Source of the DNA: an uncultured Collinsella sp.
Lineage (GTDB): Bacteria > Actinomycetota > Coriobacteriia > Coriobacteriales > Coriobacteriaceae
DNA: 7,983 bases
Direction: 5' to 3'
Assembly: GCA_958407085.1 (NCBI GenBank)
Contig: CATYHY010000057.1
Span: 1-7,983 of the forward strand
The position numbers were made by a program, and so were the translations under genes. The notes under the pieces were generated by a model. It saw only the letters and a list, made by a program, of their open reading frames with translations. It did no database searches and had not been told where the DNA came from. Positions 1-5,806 of this stretch are shown piece after piece. Every line of letters starts with the position of its first letter. The first letter of the stretch is position 1.

Positions 1-1
1 G

Positions 2-8
2 TAATAAT
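2..8 (+). promoter_or_regulatory. Possible -10 element for the riboswitch-led operon
   Basis: The window opens with TAATAAT, whose last six bases differ from the TATAAT consensus at one position. Transcription starting about 7 bases downstream would begin at about 14-16, just before the first paired base of the riboswitch (18). The matching -35 box would lie outside the window, so this rests on position and a short AT-rich match only. Confidence 0.33.
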
Positions 9-17
9 CGATGGCCT

Positions 18-190
18 AGATGGTGGTGCGGAGACGCACGAATGCGCGGTTTTCCTGCGCGTTTGGGAGAATCGGGGTGCAAGTCCCCGGCTGTACCAGT
101 AACCGTAATTCCTCTTGACTCGGGATATTCGCGTCGCAGATCGGACGGCGTGCCTGAGCCGTTAAGGTTAAGTCGGATCGCCTCCCATCT
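18..190 (+). ncRNA. Cobalamin (B12) riboswitch
   Basis: This is an adenosylcobalamin/cobalamin-sensing leader of the RF00174 type. Seen directly: a GGGA element at 65-68; the conserved core hairpin GGGG-TGCAAGT-CCCC at 74-88; the core strand GGCTGTACCAGTAACCGTAA at 89-108, which matches the family's GCUG..CC.GcAACuGUAA; and a B12 box, AGTCGGATCGCCTCCC at 171-186, related to the consensus AGYCAGGAxACCUGCC. The ends are closed by a P1 stem, AGATGG (18-23) with CCATCT (185-190). A peripheral hairpin GTGCG-GAGA-CGCAC lies at 26-39. It sits immediately upstream of the surface-protein operon and reads in the same direction, so that operon is its target. No intrinsic terminator with a U-run lies between it and the start codon, which favours control of translation initiation. 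Boundaries come from P1 and may be off by a few bases. Confidence 0.9.
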
Positions 191-224
191 TGCATGCGGC
201 TGCGGCTTTTGCCGCCGGTGTGCA
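191..224 (+). promoter_or_regulatory. Stem-loop in the riboswitch expression platform
   Basis: Directly after riboswitch P1, an inner stem GCGGC (202-206) pairs with GCCGC (211-215) across a TTTT loop, and an outer TGCA (191-194) can pair with TGCA (221-224) across an internal loop. It has no T-tract after it, so it is not a standard terminator. Its position between the aptamer and the ribosome binding site suggests it is part of the switching region. Confidence 0.45.
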
Positions 225-240
225 TAGGGCTCTGGAGGGA

Positions 241-246
241 AGGAGG
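241..246 (+). promoter_or_regulatory. Ribosome binding site deciding the ATG at 253
   Basis: A perfect AGGAGG lies 6 bases before ATG 253, and a second GGAGG lies at 234-238. This is by far the best start signal in the region and argues against the upstream TTG at 190, whose first base is the last base of the riboswitch P1 stem. CCTCC in the riboswitch B12 box (181-185) is exactly complementary to either GGAGG copy. Confidence 0.75.
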
Positions 247-252
247 ACCCCG

Positions 253-3200
253 ATGGGGGAACTCGAGCGCAACATACGCGATGACGTGGGGCAGCCTCAA
301 GGCAACGCTCCAAGTACAGACAGTAGGAGACAAATGGATATGTTTGAGGACGAGTGCCAGCGTGCCTCGCTTCGTCGCCGTGGCGTAATCGCGCGCGGCG
401 TGGCAAAGCGCTGCCTGGTGGCATTCCTGGCCTTCGCGATGGCCTTTGGCACCACGCCGGCTCAGCTGTGGGCCGAGGGTGCCGAGGGCATTACCGACGC
501 TGTGGCTCAGGCTACGACGCCAGGCGAGGACGCAGCGCTTGCGGGCGGTACCGCTGAGCAGAGCGGCGCCGAGGTTTCGGATTCCGGGAGCGCGCCTGCA
601 GCTAGTGCCGCCACTACAGAGGCAGCAACTGGCGACGAAGGCTCGGCGACGGGGGAGAGCCCTGCCACGAGCGAGCAGTCTTCGACGGCATCCGCTGGCC
701 AAGCAGGATCTGCCGCCGCGGCTGCCGTCCAGACAGAGAACCCGACAGAAACTGGCGATGTCGTCAAGAAGCAAATCGAGGTCTCGTTCTCGATTATCGG
801 CACCGATGCCGACGGCAAGGCTCAGACCTGGGTGGCGCCTACGCAGCTCAAGCTCGACGAGGGCGCGACGGCTGCGGATGCCTTCATTAAGCTGCAGGAG
901 AAGACGGGCTTCAAGGCGAAGTACGATCCGAACACGGCATACGGTTTCTACCTCGAAAGCATCACCTCCCCGAGCGATGGCCGCACGCTTGCCTACGATC
1001 CGACGACTCATGCCTACTGGCAGCTGTTCGTCGACGGCGCGTCTTCCTCGGTTGGCGCGAGCAGCGTCAAACTCACCCAGGGGCAGAAGATTGAGTTTGC
1101 CTATACGGCTGGTAGCGCGTCCCCTGTCGTTAAGGACCAGCTTGCTGCGAATGTGACCGTCATTGGTCGCGATGCCCAGGGCAAGACTCAGACCTGGGTC
1201 GACAACGCGCAGTATGTGGTGACGTCCGGTTCGAGCGCGCTTGATCTTACGAAGGTCGCGCTTGAGGCGAATGATATTGACGCCGTTGCTGCGGGCTCCT
1301 TCATTCTGAGCCTTAAGTACAACGGTGTTGAGCTGGGTACGCCCCAAGATTATTCGACCTATTGGCAGCTGTTTATCAACGGCAAGTCGAGTGACTATAC
1401 GGCGGACAATGTCACCATCCATGCTGGCGATACCGTCACGTGGTTCTACGGTGGCTGGGGAGACCAGTTGCCGTCCGATTCTGTCCATGCTTCCGTTCAG
1501 GTGCTTGGCAAGGACAAGGACGGCAAGCAGCAGGTTTGGGCTTCGACGGGCCAGACGAGTCTCAAGGCGGGCTCTACTGCTAAGGACCTGTTGGAGCAGA
1601 CTGGTCTTAAACTCAAAGCTACAGAAGAGTCTTGGGGTTGGTACCTTAGGGGCATTACCTCGCCGCTTGACGGTAAGACCTATTGTGGCTCTGATGCTGC
1701 GACCAATAGCTATTGGCGCTTCTACGTAAAGGGCAAGTCCGACGCAAAGTACAAGTTCGCCGACGTTGGCGCTGGTGCCTACGAGCTCCATGAGGGTGAC
1801 GCCGTCACCTTTATGTATGCTGGCGACAGCGATGCCCTCCCTGGTCAGGTGCTTGGATCCGCCGATATCATCGGCCCCGATGTCAACGGCAACAATACTC
1901 GCTGGGGCTCGGCAAGCAATGTTTCCCTGCCCGAAGGCTCTACGGCTCAGGACCTTATTGAGACGGCTCTGAAGGCGAAGGGCATTGATTACAAGGCCTC
2001 CCAGAGTGGTGCATACTGGTCCATTACTTCGCCGTTCGAAGACAAGTCTTACGGCTATGATGGTGCGACCGGTAAATACTGGCATCTGTATATCAACGGA
2101 GAGTCCTCATCTCTCTGTGCCAACCAGGTCACGCTCAAGAGCGGCGACAAGGTTACATTTGCCTACACCACCGAAAAATCGCCCATGCCCGATCCCGACA
2201 AGATTGTCGTGGACCCGAGTGCGACGACTCCTAATTGGGATGCCGAGTGGGCCGGCTACGGCAACAGTGGCAACGGTTCGACCGTAACGGATGCCAAGAC
2301 GCCTGCGCAGGCCGCCGGTCTTAAGTGGGCCTTCGATTGGAAGGCCGAGTCTGGCCAGCAGTATGCCAACTGCAGCGAGCCTGTCATCGCTAACGGCTTT
2401 GTGTACATCGCGACCGAGAACGAGCTCATTAAGATCGAATCGTCCACGGGCAAAAAGGTTGCCTCTGCGCCGCTTGCCTCTAAGGTGAGCTATACCTCTC
2501 GTCCGATCTATACCAATGGCCTTATCATCGTTCCGCTCAACGGCGGTGCGGTCCAGGCGATTACTGCAGACAAGCTGATCTGCAAGTGGCTGACGCCTGG
2601 TTTGACGGACTTGACGCAGAGCTCCTGCACCGTCGTTTCGGACGGCGAGTACGTCTATGTAGGCTCGGTCGATATTTCGTATGACGAGAATTACAACGCG
2701 ACCTACGGCAACGGCTCCTTTGCGCGCATTAAGATTGCCACGGGCGAAGTTTCTTGGCAGAACATCGACCCTGCCGAGGGCTATTACTGGACTGGTGCGG
2801 CTTTGACGGATAAGTATGCCATCGTTCCTACGAGCGCGGGTACGCTTAAGTGCATTGATAAGACGACGGGCGACGTCGTTTCGACCATGAAGCTCGGCGC
2901 TCTCGCGAACGCCGACTGTGTCGCCGATCCGTCCAATGGTTCGACCTTCTATCAGATGACGCACGATGGAAAGCTCCATGTGATTTCGCTTTCGGCGAAG
3001 GGCGTACTGAGCGAGCAGAAGACGGTCGACCTGGGTCTTACTAATAACATGAGCGCACCGGCGGTGGCTGGCGAAAACTTGATTGTCGGCGGACAGACGG
3101 CTACTGGCTCTGCTCTGGCTCTCTATAATCTGAAGACCGGTAAGACCACGATGGTCGCTGCTGCCGACGGCAAGGCGCTGCCGGCTGGCCTCAACGGTAT

Positions 3201-4107
3201 TGCTGCTACTCCGCTGGTGAGTGTTCAGGGCGGCAAGACCTATGTGTACTTCACCGTTAACAGCGCGGATAGCAAGGATTACGTCAACTACTCTGCTGGT
3301 GGTGGCGTGTATCGCTATACGCTCGGCGATGCAGAGGCGACGCAGATTTATGATGCGGCTGGCCATTACCAGTACTGTGACTCTCCGGTCATTGCCGATG
3401 CTTCTGGCAATCTCTACTACATTAATGATTCGGGCACGCTGTTTAAACTTGGAGCTGTCGAGTCTTGGACGGTTGCCTTTAACTCCAACGGCGGGTCTGC
3501 TTGCGACACTAAGTTTGTTGCTACGGCCGATGGCAAGCTGGTCAAGCCGGCCGATCCGACGCGCGATGGCTACACTTTCGGCGGTTGGTATACCGATGAG
3601 GCTTGCACGCAGGCGTATGACTTTAGCACGCCGGTGACGGCCGATCTGACGCTGTATGCCAAGTGGACCAAGAATGCCGTTAACCCTGGCGGTAATGGCG
3701 GCGCTGGTTCGAATGGCGGCGGCGGTTCTGGTACCGGTACTGGTTCCGGCACTGGCGCTGGCACTGGCACGGGTTCCGGCTCCGGCTCGAAGGGCGGCGC
3801 TGTCGCCCCGGGTCATAAGCCGACGACCAAGACGACGGTGTCGACCAAGACCGAGACCAAGGACAACAAGTCCGACAAGAAGTCCGACAAGAAGTCTGAC
3901 AAGAAGTCTGACAAGAAGGACAGCAAGTCCGACAAGAAGTCCGATTCCAAGTCCGATACGGGTGCTGCTTCCACGACCACTGCTAAGAAGTCCTCTAGTG
4001 CTTCCGAGCAGGAGACTGGCACCAACCCGCTCGCCATTGTTGGCGTTGCCGCCGGCGTCATCGGTCTCGCCATCGTCGGCGTGTTCGTGTTCACCAAACG
4101 TCGGTAG
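253..4107 (+). CDS. Large exported surface protein: four DUF4430 (transcobalamin-like) domains, PQQ-like beta-propeller, InlB-type repeat, C-terminal membrane anchor
   Basis: A 1284-residue secreted multidomain protein, probably displayed on the cell surface. A signal peptide has a hydrophobic core at about 54-67 and likely cleavage after AQLWA (74). An Ala/Ser/Thr/Glu-rich linker follows to about 170. Four DUF4430-type modules lie at about 172-285, 299-400, 411-523 and 533-640, each with a GxxQxW-like early strand, a 'GSTA' turn, a 'YWxLFxNG' motif and a final 'GDxVxFxY' strand; DUF4430 resembles the C-terminal cobalamin-contacting domain of transcobalamin. Residues 689-1068 form a PQQ-like beta-propeller of about seven or eight blades (motifs such as 'GFVYIAT' and 'TLKCIDKTTGD'). 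Residues 1071-1140 are a Listeria-Bacteroides repeat ('GYTFGGWYTDEAC', 'LYAKW'). A Gly/Ser/Thr then Lys/Ser/Asp stalk leads to a transmembrane helix at 1258-1282 ending in KRR. It is first in a riboswitch-led operon. An alternative in-frame ATG at 334 (AGGAG at 325-329) would give a shorter signal peptide. Ligand binding is inferred from domain type and B12 control only. Confidence 0.88.
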   Translation: MGELERNIRDDVGQPQGNAPSTDSRRQMDMFEDECQRASLRRRGVIARGVAKRCLVAFLAFAMAFGTTPAQLWAEGAEGITDAVAQATTPGEDAALAGGTAEQSGAEVSDSGSAPAASAATTEAATGDEGSATGESPATSEQSSTASAGQAGSAAAAAVQTENPTETGDVVKKQIEVSFSIIGTDADGKAQTWVAPTQLKLDEGATAADAFIKLQEKTGFKAKYDPNTAYGFYLESITSPSDGRTLAYDPTTHAYWQLFVDGASSSVGASSVKLTQGQKIEFAYTAGSASPVVKDQLAANVTVIGRDAQGKTQTWVDNAQYVVTSGSSALDLTKVALEANDIDAVAAGSFILSLKYNGVELGTPQDYSTYWQLFINGKSSDYTADNVTIHAGDTVTWFYGGWGDQLPSDSVHASVQVLGKDKDGKQQVWASTGQTSLKAGSTAKDLLEQTGLKLKATEESWGWYLRGITSPLDGKTYCGSDAATNSYWRFYVKGKSDAKYKFADVGAGAYELHEGDAVTFMYAGDSDALPGQVLGSADIIGPDVNGNNTRWGSASNVSLPEGSTAQDLIETALKAKGIDYKASQSGAYWSITSPFEDKSYGYDGATGKYWHLYINGESSSLCANQVTLKSGDKVTFAYTTEKSPMPDPDKIVVDPSATTPNWDAEWAGYGNSGNGSTVTDAKTPAQAAGLKWAFDWKAESGQQYANCSEPVIANGFVYIATENELIKIESSTGKKVASAPLASKVSYTSRPIYTNGLIIVPLNGGAVQAITADKLICKWLTPGLTDLTQSSCTVVSDGEYVYVGSVDISYDENYNATYGNGSFARIKIATGEVSWQNIDPAEGYYWTGAALTDKYAIVPTSAGTLKCIDKTTGDVVSTMKLGALANADCVADPSNGSTFYQMTHDGKLHVISLSAKGVLSEQKTVDLGLTNNMSAPAVAGENLIVGGQTATGSALALYNLKTGKTTMVAAADGKALPAGLNGIAATPLVSVQGGKTYVYFTVNSADSKDYVNYSAGGGVYRYTLGDAEATQIYDAAGHYQYCDSPVIADASGNLYYINDSGTLFKLGAVESWTVAFNSNGGSACDTKFVATADGKLVKPADPTRDGYTFGGWYTDEACTQAYDFSTPVTADLTLYAKWTKNAVNPGGNGGAGSNGGGGSGTGTGSGTGAGTGTGSGSGSKGGAVAPGHKPTTKTTVSTKTETKDNKSDKKSDKKSDKKSDKKDSKSDKKSDSKSDTGAASTTTAKKSSSASEQETGTNPLAIVGVAAGVIGLAIVGVFVFTKRR
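3688..3792 (+). repeat. Gly/Ser/Thr-rich low-complexity coding repeat
   Basis: A run of imperfect GGC/GGT-rich codons encodes alternating Gly-Ser, Gly-Thr and Gly-Ala dipeptides between the InlB-type repeat and the charged stalk. It reads in frame and probably forms a flexible linker. The repeat is degenerate at the third codon positions, so it is not a clean simple-sequence tract. Confidence 0.7.
3868..3915 (+). repeat. Four tandem 12-base units encoding Lys-Ser-Asp-Lys
   Basis: Four consecutive copies of AAG-TCY-GAC-AAG, differing only at one third-codon base (two copies TCC, two copies TCT), then further imperfect copies to about 3958. The unit is a multiple of three, so gain or loss of copies would change stalk length without a frameshift. 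The encoded segment is strongly charged and lies just before the membrane anchor. Confidence 0.85.
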
Positions 4108-4111
4108 GTGA
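4106..4111 (+). promoter_or_regulatory. Ribosome binding site overlapping the upstream stop codon
   Basis: AGGTGA matches the 3' part of the ideal UAAGGAGGUGA anti-16S complement and is followed after 5 bases by GTG 4117. It overlaps the last two bases of the TAG ending the first gene, so translation of the second gene is probably coupled to the first. It also favours GTG 4117 over the GTG at 4108, which would sit inside this site. Confidence 0.6.
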
Positions 4112-4116
4112 GGGCT

Positions 4117-5019
4117 GTGTCCAATAAATCCAAGGACGCTGACCCCAAGCAACCAGATTCCTCGTTCATTCAGTTCGACGATGCAAAGCAACAGGGCGCC
4201 GCTTCGGCGGCGTCCGCCTCTCGTCGCAAGGCGCTCCTTGGCGTTCTTGCTGCCGCGTGCACCATTCTGATCGTCGTCTCGCTGGGCTTCGTCCATCCTT
4301 CCGAGAGCGGCGCCTGGTCCATCGACTGGATCGTTCAGACCGTGACGGGGGAGAGCGTCGTCGCCAAGGACACCAAGGGGTTTGGCTCGACTACGACTTC
4401 GGGCGAGGCCAGTTCCAAGGATTCCAAATCTTCGAATGATGCAAAAGACGAGCCCAAGGGTTCGAACGACGCCAAGGACGATTCCGAGTCTTCAAACAAG
4501 GAATCGGACAAAAACTCGGATAGCAAGAAGTCCGAGGACCGGGGCGGCAAGAAGTCTGGCGATAAATCCGCTGCCCAAAATACGGGAGCCGGTGATACTT
4601 CCAATGCGTCTGGCGGTGCTTCTTCGGGCGGTGGCCAGTCGTCTGATGGAGCCTCATCCTCTAATGGTGGAAACGCCTCCTCGGGCAGCCAAAGCGGCTC
4701 ACAGGAGTCCAACTACGTTACGGTGACGGTTTCGGTCACATCGAGCGCTGTGGGCAATCCCGTGTCCTCTGGCGGCACCTTTACCTTTAACGAAGGCGCC
4801 ACCGTTTACGATGCCCTGTGCGCGCTGGGCCTTTCTGTCAACGCACACGGCTCATCGTACGGCACGTATGTTTCTGCGATTGGTGGTTTGGCCGAGAAAC
4901 AGTACGGCGGCACGAGCGGCTGGATGTACTCCGTCAACGGCACAACGCCCATGACGGCCTGCAGTAACTACGTTCTCTCCAATGGCGACAACGTCGTTTG
5001 GTATTACGTAACGGGCTAG
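4117..5019 (+). CDS. Membrane-anchored protein with C-terminal DUF4430 (transcobalamin-like) domain
   Basis: A 300-residue protein with an N-in, C-out layout. A polar N-terminus of 38 residues ends in SRRK and is followed by one transmembrane helix at about 39-59. A long Ser/Gly/Lys/Asp-rich stalk runs over 60-198. A single DUF4430 domain occupies 199-300, with a TFTFNEGATVYDALCALGL-type start, a 'GWMYSVNG' motif and a final 'LSNGDNVVWYY' strand at the extreme C-terminus. This is the textbook DUF4430 arrangement, closer to the family pattern than the four modules of the neighbour. Two cysteines in the domain (in 'ALCAL' and 'TACSNY') could form a disulfide outside the cell. The gene starts 9 bases after the upstream stop with an overlapping ribosome binding site, so it should be co-transcribed and share the B12 control. 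A role as surface corrinoid binder or as partner of the larger protein is inference. There is no lipobox and no sortase motif. Confidence 0.87.
   Translation: MSNKSKDADPKQPDSSFIQFDDAKQQGAASAASASRRKALLGVLAAACTILIVVSLGFVHPSESGAWSIDWIVQTVTGESVVAKDTKGFGSTTTSGEASSKDSKSSNDAKDEPKGSNDAKDDSESSNKESDKNSDSKKSEDRGGKKSGDKSAAQNTGAGDTSNASGGASSGGGQSSDGASSSNGGNASSGSQSGSQESNYVTVTVSVTSSAVGNPVSSGGTFTFNEGATVYDALCALGLSVNAHGSSYGTYVSAIGGLAEKQYGGTSGWMYSVNGTTPMTACSNYVLSNGDNVVWYYVTG
4432..4491 (+). repeat. Two imperfect 30-base units in the stalk of the second surface protein
   Basis: Two consecutive 10-codon units both begin Ser-Asn-Asp-Ala-Lys-Asp and are followed by a partial third (Ser-Asn-Lys-Glu). Synonymous codon differences (AAT/AAC, GAT/GAC, GCA/GCC, AAA/AAG) show that the duplication is not recent. 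The stalk is in frame throughout. Confidence 0.6.
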
Positions 5020-5041
5020 AGGCCTCGACATAGCGCGCCAG

Positions 5042-5079
5042 ACGGGCGGTTCGGACCAACATCCGGACCGTCCGTTTTT
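5042..5079 (+). terminator. Intrinsic terminator of the surface-protein operon
   Basis: A 14-base-pair stem, ACGGGCGGTTCGGA (5042-5055) with TCCGGACCGTCCGT (5062-5075), has two G-U wobble pairs and a six-base loop CCAACA. It runs directly into TTTTT (5075-5079). It starts 22 bases after the stop of the second surface-protein gene. Confidence 0.92.
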
Positions 5080-5118
5080 CATGCGAATGGGACTGGGTCG
5101 CCGGGTCTCTCGGCAAAC

Positions 5119-5152
5119 AAAAAACCGGTTGGAACGGGAATTCCAACCGGTT
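5119..5152 (-). terminator. Intrinsic terminator of the downstream gtrA-like gene
   Basis: A perfect 12-base-pair stem, AACCGGTTGGAA with TTCCAACCGGTT, has a six-base loop. Read on the minus strand it is followed by TTTTTTGTTTG. It lies 26 bases beyond the stop of the gene ending at 5179. It faces the plus-strand terminator at 5042-5079, so the two operons converge with separate terminators. Confidence 0.92.
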
Positions 5153-5178
5153 ATACATTCAAGCAAATAGTGAATCGA

Positions 5179-5586
5179 CTACGACCGTGCGCCCTCGAGG
5201 AAGAAGCGGCGGCTGAAGTAGTTATACCAGGTGACGAGGAACGTGGCGATGGCCTTCATGGCCTGGTAGCCGATGCTCAAAAACGTGACGCCCACAAACA
5301 TGTACAGGTCGTTGAGGCCCAGGCCGATCACCGACAGGATGGTGAAGATTGTGAACTCGCGCTTGCGGCTCATGCCTTCGCGGTGGTCGAACACGTACTT
5401 CATGCTGAGCCAGTAGTTGACCACGACGGACGTGATAAACGAAACCGTGGTGCTCATCAAAAAGTCGAGGTGGAACAGCTCGACGAGCGCAATGAGCATG
5501 CCCCAGTCGATGCCAAAGGAGATAAGACCCACGACGGCAAACTTGAGGAACTGCTTGGTATGAGGTTGTGCCAGCGCCTTGCGCAC
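5179..5586 (-). CDS. GtrA-like integral membrane protein (paralog 1)
   Basis: A 135-residue protein of the GtrA family (four-helix membrane proteins linked to translocation of undecaprenyl-phosphate-bound sugars for cell-envelope glycosylation). Four hydrophobic segments lie at about 13-35, 43-64, 79-99 and 108-128. The family signature region around helix 2 reads 'NYWLSMKYVF', followed by a basic cytoplasmic loop 'EGMSRKREF' and an ending '(S)RRFFLEG'. The GTG at 5586 is chosen because the protein then aligns from its first residues with the paralog at 5807-6202 (RKALAQ.. against QKLLAQ..). A TTG at 5667 would add 27 residues with no membrane or family features and would lie beside a likely -10 box. 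No strong Shine-Dalgarno is seen for either start. The substrate cannot be told from sequence, and no glycosyltransferase gene is adjacent in this window. Confidence 0.8.
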   Translation of the reverse strand: MRKALAQPHTKQFLKFAVVGLISFGIDWGMLIALVELFHLDFLMSTTVSFITSVVVNYWLSMKYVFDHREGMSRKREFTIFTILSVIGLGLNDLYMFVGVTFLSIGYQAMKAIATFLVTWYNYFSRRFFLEGARS

Positions 5587-5669
5587 GTAATCACATCCAA
5601 TGCGTTGATGAATCGAGCAACGAGATACTTTAGAGCTTTTGCATGGGAAACGTAAGGTCTTTGGCAAGA

Positions 5670-5675
5670 ACTATA
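5670..5675 (-). promoter_or_regulatory. Possible -10 box for the downstream gtrA-like gene
   Basis: On the minus strand this reads TATAGT, five of six bases matching TATAAT. A TTGAAA lies 14 bases upstream, which is shorter than the usual 16-18 base spacing, so the -35 assignment is weak. A start near 5663 would leave a leader of about 75 bases before GTG 5586. Confidence 0.35.
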
Positions 5676-5684
5676 CGAACTCGC

Positions 5685-5723
5685 CAAATTTTCAAGAGCT
5701 AATCCGCAAACGTTGAAAATTTG
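5685..5723. promoter_or_regulatory. Perfect 11-base inverted repeat, putative operator
   Basis: CAAATTTTCAA (5685-5695) and TTGAAAATTTG (5713-5723) are exact reverse complements separated by 17 bases, with centres 28 bases apart. The repeat is AT-rich in a GC-rich setting, sits just upstream of the TATAGT -10 box and overlaps the likely -35 zone. Both facts fit a dimeric regulator binding site better than a terminator, since no T-tract follows. Confidence 0.45.
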
Positions 5724-5740
5724 CCCGTAAACGAGCGACA

Positions 5741-5780
5741 CCCACGGACGATGCTGCGCTGAGTGCGCGTCGTCCGTGGG
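5741..5780 (-). terminator. Large stem-loop after the upstream gtrA-like gene, possible terminator
   Basis: An 11-base-pair perfect stem, CCCACGGACGA (5741-5751) with TCGTCCGTGGG (5770-5780), has an 18-base loop that can itself form a short GCGC helix. It begins 27 bases beyond the stop of the gene ending at 5807. On the minus strand the following bases are TGTCGCTCGTTT, a poor T-tract, so termination may be inefficient. Confidence 0.5.
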
Positions 5781-5806
5781 CGCCGTAATGCTGCAGGGGT
5801 TTCGAG

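Noticed and set aside
191..224. Intrinsic terminator as the riboswitch expression platform
   Set aside because: The hairpin is followed by GC-containing sequence rather than a T-run, so transcription termination here is unsupported.
190..252. Upstream TTG start for the large surface protein
   Set aside because: It begins at the last base of the riboswitch P1 stem and has no Shine-Dalgarno, whereas ATG 253 has a perfect AGGAGG six bases upstream.
16..2085. 689-codon open frame on the minus strand opposite the surface-protein gene
   Set aside because: It runs antisense through the riboswitch and the DUF4430 modules, has Arg/Leu-rich composition with no recognisable domain, and is explained by biased codons of the plus-strand gene.
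4108..4116. GTG 4108 as start of the second surface protein
   Set aside because: It has no ribosome site before it and lies within the AGGTGA that serves GTG 4117.
2107..4296. 729-codon open frame on the minus strand
   Set aside because: It crosses the stop of one real gene and the start of the next on the other strand and encodes Arg-rich low-complexity sequence; a shadow frame of a GC-rich gene.
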